A stretch of 64,000 bases of DNA from Saprospiraceae bacterium (GTDB lineage: Bacteria; Bacteroidota; Bacteroidia; Chitinophagales; Saprospiraceae), in NCBI GenBank assembly GCA_028280415.1, contig JANQLV010000077.1, positions 1 to 64,000 of the forward strand. Direction: 5' to 3'. Position 1 is the first letter of the stretch. The number at the start of each line of letters is the position of its first letter. Positions 17,005 to 26,836 of this stretch are shown in pieces. The position numbers and the translations under genes are program-made. The notes under the pieces were generated by a model. It was not told the DNA's origin. It ran no database searches and saw only the letters and a program-made list of their open reading frames with translations.

Positions 17005-20000
17005 ATGAAAAGCAATCTCTTGTTTTTGCTTATATGTGCATTCTTTTGCACAACACTTTCTGCCTCAGAAGATGCTTTTTTTAATTTGGAGGTAAACCTG
17101 ACGCCTTTTGATGCGGACTGTGGTAATACTAATAACGGTGCTGTAACTTCAATCGTTAGTGGCGGTGTTCCACCTTATACTTATTTGTGGAGTAATGGAG
17201 AAATTACTCAGGGTATTGTTAATCTCGCTCCTGGGGATTATTCTCTTACCGTTACGGATGCTGTGAATAATACGGCAAGCGCTACCGCCACAGTAGGGCA
17301 GGAGAATAGTGATATCGTTTTACAACTTAATGCTTCTTATGAAACCTGCGAAGGGAGTTGTGATGGAAATGTGAGTGTAAATGCTTCGGGAGGAACAGGT
17401 CTTTTCACTTATCTGTGGAATACTGGAGAAACTTTCGTAGTAGAAGATGATGCTTGTGCCGGGATTTATACTGTTACGGTTACGGATTCCGATGGTTGTA
17501 CCGCAGAAGGAAGCATTGAACTGGAATTATCTCCGGAAGGAATATGGCTAATGACTTCCAGTACCGATGCTACTTGTGCTTCAAGTAATGATGGTACAGG
17601 TTATGTTGGGATCATGACCGGGGTAGCACCTTTTACAGTTATTTGGAGCGATGGTCAGGAGGGGACAAGTATTGATGGTTTAGCTCCCGGTACTTATTAT
17701 GTTACTGTAACGGATGTTAATGGATGCACAAACATTGATTCGGTTAGTATAGATGCAGGCCCGGGTAATATTGATTTGCAATTAAATGCTTCTTTTGAAA
17801 CTTGCGAAGGGAGTTGTGATGGAAATGTAAGTGTAAATGCTTCGGGCGGCCTTGAACCTTATACTTATGAATGGAACAATGGCGAAACGTTCGTTGTAGT
17901 CGATAGCGCTTGTGCCGGAATTTATACAGTCACGGTTACGGATGCTACTGGTTGTTTTGCTGTTGGAAGTATCGAACTGGAGCTTTCTCCCGAAGGTGTC
18001 TGGATTATGCTTAGTGGAACGGATGTGACTTGTAATGGAGGGAACGATGGTACAGCACATGCCGATGTGTCAAATGGGACACCTCCTTACACCATTCAAT
18101 GGAGTAATAGTCAGACGGGTGAAGATATTGTTGATCTGACTGCCGGGGTATATACCGTAACAGCAACGGATGCAAACGGATGCTCGAATACGGAACAAAT
18201 AACAATCAATGAGCCTCCTGCAATTGATATCACAGTAGAACATATAGAAGATGCAGACTGTGGGGTAAGCAATGGCTCAATAAATATTGGAGTAATTGGC
18301 GGTAATCCCGGATATACTTACGAGTGGAGTAATAATGCGATGACACAGGATATCGAAAATTTACCCGCCGGAGATTATTCGGTGACGGTTACGGATGCCA
18401 ATGGTTGTACAGCCGTTGCGGGACCTATTACGGTTGGAGAAGAAGATTGTTGTATAGAACCTCCGGTTATTGCAAGTGTAGTAATCATTGAAGCTACCTG
18501 TAATAATGACGACGGGAGTGTGATCATTGAAATGGTTGGAAATAATAATGACTTTTCTTATACCTGGACTCCAAATGTTAGCTCATCAAATGTTGCGGCT
18601 AATATACCTGCCGGAGAATACACCGTTGTTATTAGTTCTTTAATTGATCCCACTTGCCCTGCCATTACCGAAGTATTTACTGTAGGGAATTCTGATTTTC
18701 CGGATGTAACGGTAGTAGCTTCTACACCTGCCACCTGTGGAGTGGCAAATGGCTCGGTAGAAATGTCCGAACCCGGGTTCGAATATTTATGGTGTAATGG
18801 GGCCACGGGATACAATCCGACAAACTTGCCGGCGGGAGTGTGTGTAGTGCAAATTACCGACCCGGTAACCAATTGCACAGATTTTCAAACGGTTGTTATT
18901 GGTGAAATTGATCTACTGGATTTAACTGTCATTATTGATGATAATCCGGATTGTGGGCTAGCTAATGGTACGGTTACAATTGGAGTTAGTGGTGGCAATG
19001 GCGTTTATACATTTGCCTGGAGTAATGGTGCTACTACTCAAACTGTTGATAATCTTGCCGCTGGTTTATACAGTGTTACCGTAACAGATATTGATTCGCC
19101 GGATTGTGAAGCTGTAGAAACTTTTGTTTTGACAGATGATGTTCCCGGTGCAATGATTGTTGTCACCGAACCGGTATCTACAAATTGTGCCGGCTCTGGC
19201 GATGCGACAGTTGTTTTTGATATTACTTACGATCCTGGTTTTGCAAATCCGCCAACTGTCGAAATATTGGATGCAAACGGAAATCCGCAAACTAACGGAA
19301 GTTTATCTGCGGGGGATTACTGTATTGTGGTGAGTGATGCAAATGGTTGTATCGCCGCTCAGAATTGTTTTGAAGTGACAGAACCAGCTCAGCTTGATAT
19401 GGATATTGCCATCAATGATGAATGCCCTTCTCCTGGAATTAGCGTAGTGGAAATTATAGGCGGGAATGGAGGTTATACTTTTGATTGGGCGCATATTCCC
19501 GGTACAGATAATCCACAAAATATAATGGATCTTGAGCCAGGGCTATACAGTCTTACTGTTACGGATATAAATGGTTGTACAGTGGTGGCAAATGATTTAC
19601 CAATTACCTCTGAATGTATCGAGTGTGAGGATATTACTATTGCAAGTGTCGTAGTAATTGAAACCACTTGTAATAATGAAGAAGGAATAGCAACGATTGA
19701 AATGGTTGGTGATGAAAGTAATTACACGTATACCTGGTCTCCGGATGTAGGAACACCAAATACTGATGGAAATTCCAGAACGAATTTACCCGCTGGGGCT
19801 TATAGTGTGACTATTGCTGATGCCAATGAGCCATCTTGTCCGCCGATAGTTGAAGTATTTACAGTAGGGAATGTTGATTTTCCACTGGTTACAGTGTTGT
19901 CAACTACGCCTGCAACTTGTGAGGAAGCAAATGGCACAGTCATGATGTCAGAAATTAATTTTGAATACCTATGGTGTAATGGTGAAACAGGGCATAATCC

Positions 20001-23000
20001 TACCAATCTGCCTGCGGGACCTTGCGTAGTAGAGATTACTGACCCTGCTACTAATTGCACGGACTACCAGACAGTAGTGATTGATGAGGTCAATCCTCTT
20101 GTGGTAGAGGCTATTATTAATAATCAGCCTGATTGTGGGATAGCAAATGGCTCGGTAACAATTAATGTGGAAGGAGGAAGTACTAATTATAGCTACGAAT
20201 GGAACAATGGTGCGACAACTCAAACTTTGGATAACCTTCCTTCCGGGCAATATTGTGTAACCGTTACGGATAACGGCCCTACCGGATGTGTCCAGGAGTT
20301 TTGCTTTGTCTTGACGGACAATGTTCCCGGAGCAACTATTACCGTAGAAGAACCCATTTCTACTACATGTCCCGGCGCGGATGATGCTACGGTTAATTTT
20401 GATATTACTTATGATCCTGGATTTGCGCAACCCGCAATTATAGAAATTGTAGATATTAATGGAGACACGGTGTCTAACGGAATGTTAGGGCCGGGGAATT
20501 ACTGCATAATCGTAACGGATAATAATGGTTGTCTGGCAGGTTCTACTTGTTTTGAAGTCAACGAACCTTCCCAATTGGATTTGGATATTGCGATTCACAA
20601 TACTTGTGATCCGACCCCGGGAATCGAAGTTGTTGAAATTACAGGTGGTACTCCTGCTTATACTTTTGATTGGGCGGACCTGCCCGGAACGGATAATCCG
20701 GAAGACCGTCCCGATCTTGAAACGGGTTCTTATGACCTTACGGTAACGGATGCGAATGGCTGTACGGTAGCCGCAAACAACCTTATGGTTTTGGATACTT
20801 GTGCTTGTCCTCCAATGATTATTAGTAGTGTGGTCGTTATTGAATCTGCTTGTGGAGACTCTAGTGGTCAGGCTACAGTCAATGTAGTAGGCGGGATAAC
20901 TAATAATTATGCCTATGAATGGTCCAGCGGAGGAATGACAGCTACGGAGACTGGTCTATCTGCAGGAATCTACTCTGTAACCATTACTAACCTTGATCAA
21001 CCAGAGTGTAATATTGTTGAAGAGTTGTCGGTAGGAAATATTGACGGGCCAGAGTCTGAGCATACTACTACGCCGTCCCTCTGTAATAGTGCTACTGGAA
21101 CGACTACATTTGATAATCCTGATTTCACGTATACCTGGAGTGACCTTTCAATTGGTACAACAGGCAATATTGTAAATGACCTTCCGGCAGGAACCTATTT
21201 TGTAACCATTACGGATCCGAATGATCCGGATTGTGTGGATGTACAAACGGTCGTAATTGAAGAGGAACCAGCTTTTGATTTATCTCTGAATATTAATACA
21301 AATCCGGACTGTGGGGAGGCCAATGGTTCTGTGACTGTGGTAGTGGATCAGCCCGGAGATTATAGCTACAGCTGGGGTAATTCTCCTACTGTTGATAATC
21401 TTACAGCCGGAGCTTATAGTGTAACCGTGACAGATAATAATGGAGGTTGTACAGCAACAATATCTTTTGTACTAACGGATAATGTACCGAATGCTCAACT
21501 GGCGATCAACGCCGAACCTTTTGTCTCTTGTCCGGGCGATTCAGATGGATTTATCGATTTTTCTATCGCGAGTTCCGGAACCTATACGGTGGAGATTGTG
21601 GATATGAATGGAGATGTTCAAACGAATGGCCAACTTCCTCCGGGAACCTACTGCCTGGTAGCAATGGACATTAACGGATGTATCGCCGGAGGTGAATGTG
21701 TAGAGGTTCGCTCACCTGGTCAAATAGATGTAGACGTTGCCGTTTATGATGAAATATGCGGTGAACCGGGAGAAATACAATTAGTAGAGGTAATTGGTGG
21801 CACAGGAGATTACGAATACGAATGGAGCAGCCCGGTTACTACTACGGATTCAATTGCTACGGAATTGGAAGCAGGACCATACTCTTTTACCGTTACAGAT
21901 GCTAATGGATGTGTTGTTGACGAGTCCGTCTCTGTGGAAGAAGATCCCGATGCGCTTTCAATATTGATTTCAGGAGACAGTACCATCTGTGGTAATCCTG
22001 TAGTCTTGTCTGTAGCGGATGTAGGAGAAACTTATGAGTGGACAGATGAGGACGGACAAATAATTAGTGATACTTTTTTTGCAACTATTGATACTGTTGG
22101 AATGGTCTATGTTCAAGTGACTAATGGTGATTGTATAGAGATGGATAGTATTATGATTAATCCTGATACCCTTACTATAGAAATACTCGATACGACAGTT
22201 TGTTTTGGAACTTCTTTGGTTGTGAACCCGGGAGCTGATCCTAATCTGATGTACGAGTGGAACCCTGAATCAATTTTTGATGATCCAACTGCTCCAAGCC
22301 CAACAGTTACAACTAATGATACAACGGAAATAACAGTGATCGTCTCCGATAGTTTGCAAGTGTGTTACGACACGGTTTCCTTTATGTACAATGTAATTGA
22401 TGAAGTAGAATTGTCTATTTCTTCTGATGGACCAATCTTTTGTAGTGATGAAGATGTCCCTATGACTGCTAGTGGAAACGCTACCACTTATACCTGGTAC
22501 GATGATGCTGCACTCCAGAATCCAATTGGCAACGGTCCCGTTTTGGAAGAAAGCCCCGGAGCTTTTGGCGAAATGAATACCTTTTATGTTGTTGGGGATC
22601 TAAATGGCTGTACAGATATGGACAGTATTACTATTGCGAATCAGGGAGTTGTATTTGAAATCGCTGGCAATGAAAGAGCCTGTCTTGGAGATACTATATT
22701 CTTTATTCCCGAATTTCCATTTACAGTGGATTTAAGCGATGCGATTTATACCTGGACCGGTCCGGGAGTAATGAATCCGAATGAGCAGGAAGCAATGGTG
22801 ATTGTTGAAGAAGCCGGACAATCCAATTACTCATTGGAGGTAGAAACTATGGCTTGTGTAGGAGACAATGATTTCAATCTATTTGTCACGGACTTCTCCC
22901 TTGCTGAGGCCACTGCAGATCCGGAAGAAATTTTGATTTCCGAAACTTCTCAGTTGGATGTAGCCGGAGCAAGTGATGAATGGTCCTATGAATGGAATGA

Positions 23001-23421
23001 TGATGTTTCTTTCCTCACAGAGCTGAATATTCCAAATCCCGAAGTTCAACCCGAAGAAACAACTGATTACGTAGTGACCGTTATGGATGATGTTGGATGT
23101 GCTGATACGAGAACCGTGACCGTAACAGTAGTAACGATATGTGAAGAGCCATATATCTTCTTCCCGAATGCCTTTTCTCCAAATAATGATGGATTCAATG
23201 ATATATTACGCTTGAGAGCAAACGGAGTGACAGAAGTATTCTTCGCAATCTATAATCGATGGGGCGAAAAGATATTTGAATCCAATGATCAGAGTGTTGG
23301 ATGGGACGGTACCTTTAGAGGGAAAGAGCTTCCGCCAGATGTTTATGGATTTTATTTGAGAGTTAGATGTGGCGATGGCGAGGAATTCTATAAACAAGGC
23401 AATGTTACTTTGTTTAGATAA
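17005..23421 (+). CDS. 2138-aa SprB-repeat surface protein with T9SS type B domain
   Basis: A large adhesin-like protein. The frame opens at 16936, but the ATG at 17005 has an AAGGAAG sequence 5-11 nt upstream and leads directly into a signal peptide (ending TLSAS). Most of the protein is SprB-type repeats, recognised by ATCG..NGS, GG..PYTY.WSNG, NLPAGDYSVTVTDANGC and similar phrases. Three copies of a block of about 390 aa occur between 18459 and 21945. Ig-like segments follow, and the end (about 2047-2138) is a gliding-motility-associated C-terminal domain with FFPNAFSPNNDG, YNRWGE and WDGTFRGK. Type B cargo is exported by T9SS with help of a PorP/SprF protein, encoded two genes upstream. 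A strong terminator follows. Confidence 0.92.
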   Translation: MKSNLLFLLICAFFCTTLSASEDAFFNLEVNLTPFDADCGNTNNGAVTSIVSGGVPPYTYLWSNGEITQGIVNLAPGDYSLTVTDAVNNTASATATVGQENSDIVLQLNASYETCEGSCDGNVSVNASGGTGLFTYLWNTGETFVVEDDACAGIYTVTVTDSDGCTAEGSIELELSPEGIWLMTSSTDATCASSNDGTGYVGIMTGVAPFTVIWSDGQEGTSIDGLAPGTYYVTVTDVNGCTNIDSVSIDAGPGNIDLQLNASFETCEGSCDGNVSVNASGGLEPYTYEWNNGETFVVVDSACAGIYTVTVTDATGCFAVGSIELELSPEGVWIMLSGTDVTCNGGNDGTAHADVSNGTPPYTIQWSNSQTGEDIVDLTAGVYTVTATDANGCSNTEQITINEPPAIDITVEHIEDADCGVSNGSINIGVIGGNPGYTYEWSNNAMTQDIENLPAGDYSVTVTDANGCTAVAGPITVGEEDCCIEPPVIASVVIIEATCNNDDGSVIIEMVGNNNDFSYTWTPNVSSSNVAANIPAGEYTVVISSLIDPTCPAITEVFTVGNSDFPDVTVVASTPATCGVANGSVEMSEPGFEYLWCNGATGYNPTNLPAGVCVVQITDPVTNCTDFQTVVIGEIDLLDLTVIIDDNPDCGLANGTVTIGVSGGNGVYTFAWSNGATTQTVDNLAAGLYSVTVTDIDSPDCEAVETFVLTDDVPGAMIVVTEPVSTNCAGSGDATVVFDITYDPGFANPPTVEILDANGNPQTNGSLSAGDYCIVVSDANGCIAAQNCFEVTEPAQLDMDIAINDECPSPGISVVEIIGGNGGYTFDWAHIPGTDNPQNIMDLEPGLYSLTVTDINGCTVVANDLPITSECIECEDITIASVVVIETTCNNEEGIATIEMVGDESNYTYTWSPDVGTPNTDGNSRTNLPAGAYSVTIADANEPSCPPIVEVFTVGNVDFPLVTVLSTTPATCEEANGTVMMSEINFEYLWCNGETGHNPTNLPAGPCVVEITDPATNCTDYQTVVIDEVNPLVVEAIINNQPDCGIANGSVTINVEGGSTNYSYEWNNGATTQTLDNLPSGQYCVTVTDNGPTGCVQEFCFVLTDNVPGATITVEEPISTTCPGADDATVNFDITYDPGFAQPAIIEIVDINGDTVSNGMLGPGNYCIIVTDNNGCLAGSTCFEVNEPSQLDLDIAIHNTCDPTPGIEVVEITGGTPAYTFDWADLPGTDNPEDRPDLETGSYDLTVTDANGCTVAANNLMVLDTCACPPMIISSVVVIESACGDSSGQATVNVVGGITNNYAYEWSSGGMTATETGLSAGIYSVTITNLDQPECNIVEELSVGNIDGPESEHTTTPSLCNSATGTTTFDNPDFTYTWSDLSIGTTGNIVNDLPAGTYFVTITDPNDPDCVDVQTVVIEEEPAFDLSLNINTNPDCGEANGSVTVVVDQPGDYSYSWGNSPTVDNLTAGAYSVTVTDNNGGCTATISFVLTDNVPNAQLAINAEPFVSCPGDSDGFIDFSIASSGTYTVEIVDMNGDVQTNGQLPPGTYCLVAMDINGCIAGGECVEVRSPGQIDVDVAVYDEICGEPGEIQLVEVIGGTGDYEYEWSSPVTTTDSIATELEAGPYSFTVTDANGCVVDESVSVEEDPDALSILISGDSTICGNPVVLSVADVGETYEWTDEDGQIISDTFFATIDTVGMVYVQVTNGDCIEMDSIMINPDTLTIEILDTTVCFGTSLVVNPGADPNLMYEWNPESIFDDPTAPSPTVTTNDTTEITVIVSDSLQVCYDTVSFMYNVIDEVELSISSDGPIFCSDEDVPMTASGNATTYTWYDDAALQNPIGNGPVLEESPGAFGEMNTFYVVGDLNGCTDMDSITIANQGVVFEIAGNERACLGDTIFFIPEFPFTVDLSDAIYTWTGPGVMNPNEQEAMVIVEEAGQSNYSLEVETMACVGDNDFNLFVTDFSLAEATADPEEILISETSQLDVAGASDEWSYEWNDDVSFLTELNIPNPEVQPEETTDYVVTVMDDVGCADTRTVTVTVVTICEEPYIFFPNAFSPNNDGFNDILRLRANGVTEVFFAIYNRWGEKIFESNDQSVGWDGTFRGKELPPDVYGFYLRVRCGDGEEFYKQGNVTLFR
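17332..17995 (+). repeat. duplicated SprB-repeat pair, 456-bp offset
   Basis: The segment starting near 17341 recurs 456 bp later (near 17797) with only a few base changes over the first 60 bp. Both copies encode LNAS-Y/F-ETCEGSCDGNV followed by VSVNASGG, and both are followed by a SIELELSPEG segment. The duplicated unit is about 152 aa, two SprB domains long. Confidence 0.75.
18459..21945 (+). repeat. three tandem blocks of about 1.15 kb each in SprB-repeat gene
   Basis: Blocks start near 18459, 19627 and 20809. Each begins with IASVVVIE.TC or ISSVVVIESAC. It then runs through a GNSDFPDV-like segment, NPDCG.ANGSVTI, a FVLTD-VPGA segment and LDMDIAIND-like segment, and ends with TVTD.NGCTV. 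Blocks 1 and 2 are closely alike. Block 3 is more diverged and has lost some segments, suggesting successive duplications of a five-domain cassette. Confidence 0.75.
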
Positions 23422-23459
23422 AATAAAAATCAGATATTTGTATTAAGTTAAAATACCCA

Positions 23460-23496
23460 TGCAGGCGCTTCACTAGAAGTGCCTGCAAATTGTTTT
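23460..23496 (+). terminator. strong rho-independent terminator after SprB-repeat operon
   Basis: The stem 23460-23471/23476-23487 pairs over 12 bp (one G-T wobble) around loop ACTA and has a GC-rich base. It is followed by AATTGTTTTT. It lies 38 nt after the stop at 23421 and closes the PorP/OmpA/SprB-repeat operon. Confidence 0.85.
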
Positions 23497-23621
23497 TCCG
23501 AAATCCCCTCTATTCAGACAAACCATATAGAACGTACTTGGAATTATTTTGGTAATACTGAAGAGAAAGTAATAATTGTTGTATAGCTTTTGAATCAGTA
23601 TATCTTACTTGATCCGGTATC

Positions 23622-26540
23622 ATGAAGCTAAACTATTGTGTAATGTCTGCTTTTCGAATTCTTATTCTTTCAGTTTTTGTTATTGGTGCCAGCCTGTTTA
23701 CACAGGCTCAAACTTATTATGTGGTAGAAGGAGCTACGGGAAGCGGTACTTCATGGGCGGATGCTTCCGGTGATTTACAGTCTATACTCACTACCGCAAC
23801 GGCTGGTGCTCAGATTTGGGTGGCAGCAGGCACTTATTATCCCGTTTCTTGTAGCCCTTGCAACGAAAACCAGAGGGATATTTCTTTTATTGTGCCAGAT
23901 AGTGTAAAAGTCTATGGAGGCTTCAATGGTACGGAAAGTAACATTGATCAAAGAGATCTGGAAAATAATGTTAGTATTCTGAGTGGCGATATTGATCAGG
24001 ATGATTTGCCGGATAACAATTCCCGGACGATTGTATTTTTTGACAGAGTGACTAATGAAACCCTGTTGGATGGCTTTACATTCATAAGGGGAAATGCACA
24101 TAATCCGAATGGCTCTTCAGCGGAAAGAGAAAATAGTGGCGGAGCAATTTTCAATCAGGGAGGTCTTGATGGGAGTAATTCTCATCCGGTAATTCGTCAT
24201 TGTATATTTGTTGATAATACAGCCTCCGGTTTTGGAGGTGCTATATATAGCACCGGAGGATTTTCCGGAAATGCCAGCCTCACTTTTGACAAATGTACAT
24301 TTAATAATAATAGTGCCCTTCTTGGAGGTGGTGCGATTTACAGTTATGCCAGTTTTTCAGGACAGTCTGCACTGCAGTTTTCTGACTGTGACTTTTCAAA
24401 TAATAGTGTCAGTTTCAATGGTGGTGCTGCTGTTTTCAATCAGGGATCGGAGAACGGTAATGCGCCTTCTACTTTTAATAATTGCGTTTTTGATGGAAAT
24501 AATACGAATGATTATGGAGGTGCGGTACACAGCCATGGAAGGGAAGGGAAAAGCAATGCTACTTTTGAAGATTGTACTTTTTTGAATAATGAAGCCAACT
24601 TTGGAGGCGCCGTTAGTAGTAATGGAACATTAAACGGTACGTCTAATGCACTTTTTCTAACTTGTTTTTTTGAAAACAATCATGCCTTTGCTGATGGCGG
24701 AGCAATTTATAACTGGGGCTCTGATAATGGTCAATCCAACGCTACTTTAACGGATTGCCTGCTCAAAGATAATCGTTCGGACTTTGCGGGAGCAGGGATT
24801 TTCAATAATGGAATTAACGGTGAATCTAGCGTCACTACGACTAATTGTAAATTTATCAGTAATGCAGCTACGACCTACGGGGGAGCAATTTATAATAATG
24901 GTAAAAAAGGACTTGCCAATGCACGGATTACTAATTGCCTTTTTCAAAGGAATACAGGTAGTTCTGCTGGAGCAATATATAGTCTTGGGTCTGAGGATGG
25001 TGATAGCAGCCCGAAAATAACCAACTGTACTTTTTATGGGAATACGGCGAATGTAGGTGGGGCAGTATATAGCAATGCAAGTGATTCGAGCGGTCATAGT
25101 AATCCGCTTATCACTAATTGTATTTTTTGGGAAAACAAGGCAAACTTTGGCAATGTATTTCGCAATATCCTGTCTAGGCCTTTTATACAATACTCTGTTG
25201 TCGATGAAGAAAATTGTTTTGATTTAAACAGCGGCATGGGGTCGGATGTATCCTGTGGTGAAGGTATTCTTTTTAATGTATATCCTGATTTTGTTGATAC
25301 AATGCTCAATGATTTTAGATTAAGCGAAAACTCGCCTTTGATTGATATTGGCAATAATGAAGCAATAGATACAACAGGAATTGATACTGATCTGGATCAT
25401 CACACTCGAATATTCAACGATATAGTAGATTTGGGGGCTTTCGAATATTTTGATGATTATATATCTCCGACGGTTGAGAGCCATCCGGAATCTGGAACAC
25501 TTTGCGAAGGAGAGCCTTTAATGTTTAATATTACGGTTACGGGTTCTACCCCTCTTGCATATCAATGGTATAAAGATAATATAGCGATTATTGGGGCGAA
25601 TGAACCTGCTTTGGAAATTACGGAGACCCTGGCAGATGATTCCGGAAATTATTACTGCTTAATTGCCGGAACAATGGCCGATACGGTCAGTACGGATACG
25701 GCGCAAATTCAAATCGATCCATTGCTTGTACCCAGTGTTCTAATAGAAGCTTCTGAACTTGAAATTTGTGAAGGAAGCCCTGCTGAATTTTCTCTTGATA
25801 GTGAAAATGAAGGAAGTAATCCCACAATTTTTTGGTACTTAAATGATGGGTTGATTTATGAAAACCTGGAAACTATTCAAATAGATAACCTCAGTGATCA
25901 GGACAAAGTTAGTGTTGTTATGATCTCTTCTATTAATTGTGCAGAACCCGCTACAGCTAGCGATTCACTGATAATAGCCGTTGCTCCATTATTAACAGCA
26001 ATAGTTGAAATTCAGGGACCTGACTCGCTTGTATGTCTCGGTGAACAAATTGTACTGACAGCTGATATTGAAAATGGCGGTACCAATCCTCAGTTTCAGT
26101 GGCTTGTTAACAATGTGACTACCGGACAAATAACGGATGTATTTATGAGTAGTGATCTAAGTGATGGAGATCAAATCATTTGTGTACTCAATGCTTCTGA
26201 AACCTGTCTGGTAGCAAATCCGGTTCAATCCGAATCCTTTCAAATAATGGCAGATAGTTGTAACCTTACAGGATTAGACTTGATTATCAGAGATGAACAA
26301 ATAAGGATTAGCCCTAATCCATCTTCCGGGATTTTTAATCTCGATTTCCATGGCTTGAAGGGAGAATATACTATTGAGGTTATTGATTGGACTGGAAAAC
26401 TTGTGCTTGCCAGACCATTATACGTTTCTGAAGCTTTCGATAACACTTTGATTTCGATTAAAAAACCAGGAGTGTATATATTGAAAATTTCTAGTCGGGG
26501 TCAATTTAATATTCAGAAAATAATAGTTTTTGATAAATAG
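23622..26540 (+). CDS. Pmp-like beta-helix surface protein with T9SS type A signal
   Basis: A 972-aa secreted protein with a signal peptide ending TQAQ. Residues about 165-500 form a right-handed beta-helix with repeated GGAI and F..N phrases, the signature of chlamydial polymorphic membrane proteins. A choice-of-anchor-Q-like part follows (SPLIDIGNN...DLGAFEY, about 545-610), then three Ig-like segments (one with YQWYKDN and GNYYC). The T9SS type A sorting domain is at about 890-972 (ISPNPSSGIFNL, WTGKLV, GVYILKI). It was probably exported and attached by T9SS. It is separated from the upstream operon by a terminator. The ligand or substrate is unknown; there is no clear catalytic motif. Confidence 0.88.
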   Translation: MKLNYCVMSAFRILILSVFVIGASLFTQAQTYYVVEGATGSGTSWADASGDLQSILTTATAGAQIWVAAGTYYPVSCSPCNENQRDISFIVPDSVKVYGGFNGTESNIDQRDLENNVSILSGDIDQDDLPDNNSRTIVFFDRVTNETLLDGFTFIRGNAHNPNGSSAERENSGGAIFNQGGLDGSNSHPVIRHCIFVDNTASGFGGAIYSTGGFSGNASLTFDKCTFNNNSALLGGGAIYSYASFSGQSALQFSDCDFSNNSVSFNGGAAVFNQGSENGNAPSTFNNCVFDGNNTNDYGGAVHSHGREGKSNATFEDCTFLNNEANFGGAVSSNGTLNGTSNALFLTCFFENNHAFADGGAIYNWGSDNGQSNATLTDCLLKDNRSDFAGAGIFNNGINGESSVTTTNCKFISNAATTYGGAIYNNGKKGLANARITNCLFQRNTGSSAGAIYSLGSEDGDSSPKITNCTFYGNTANVGGAVYSNASDSSGHSNPLITNCIFWENKANFGNVFRNILSRPFIQYSVVDEENCFDLNSGMGSDVSCGEGILFNVYPDFVDTMLNDFRLSENSPLIDIGNNEAIDTTGIDTDLDHHTRIFNDIVDLGAFEYFDDYISPTVESHPESGTLCEGEPLMFNITVTGSTPLAYQWYKDNIAIIGANEPALEITETLADDSGNYYCLIAGTMADTVSTDTAQIQIDPLLVPSVLIEASELEICEGSPAEFSLDSENEGSNPTIFWYLNDGLIYENLETIQIDNLSDQDKVSVVMISSINCAEPATASDSLIIAVAPLLTAIVEIQGPDSLVCLGEQIVLTADIENGGTNPQFQWLVNNVTTGQITDVFMSSDLSDGDQIICVLNASETCLVANPVQSESFQIMADSCNLTGLDLIIRDEQIRISPNPSSGIFNLDFHGLKGEYTIEVIDWTGKLVLARPLYVSEAFDNTLISIKKPGVYILKISSRGQFNIQKIIVFDK
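24130..25110 (+). repeat. Pmp-type GGAI/FxxN beta-helix repeats
   Basis: About ten repeats of roughly 90-100 bp encode a GG-A-I/V-Y/F turn, a Gly/Ser-rich loop, a Cys-containing strand (for example DCTF or NCVF) and an F-x-N-N step. Copies differ at the DNA level, so this is an old array. One short cysteine strand per rung suggests a regular ladder along the helix. Confidence 0.75.
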
Positions 26541-26836
26541 CTTACGTATTTCTATTTTTTCCAAAATCAAAAAAGTGACATCCTAACCTTACGTTTTGAT
26601 AGTTTCCAGTAAAATATCACCTGTTCTCTGGGTTAAAAACATATTAATTATTTGTTATAAGTGTTAATGTAAAGTCTACTTTATATATTTATTATAGATA
26701 TAAGTTTTTTAGGCATAAAGATTGCACATTCCCAACTGAAGATAGACTGAAGGGCAACAATAATCCGAATCAAAACCTCAGATAGCTTCCATTTCTCCCG
26801 CTTAAAGATTATGTGACATTCTTTTTTGAGAACCTT
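26541..26836. other. AT-rich leader of the giant gene
   Basis: These 296 bp separate the Pmp-like gene from the 7753-aa gene. No convincing terminator hairpin and no TAnnTTTG box was found. There is a long AT-only stretch around 26675-26710. A promoter for the giant gene is expected here but cannot be placed. Confidence 0.4.

Noticed and set aside
26813-26836. GTG start of the giant gene at 26813
   Set aside because: It adds only a short segment ahead of the signal peptide; the ATG at 26837 gives a standard basic N-terminus and hydrophobic core. It cannot be fully excluded.
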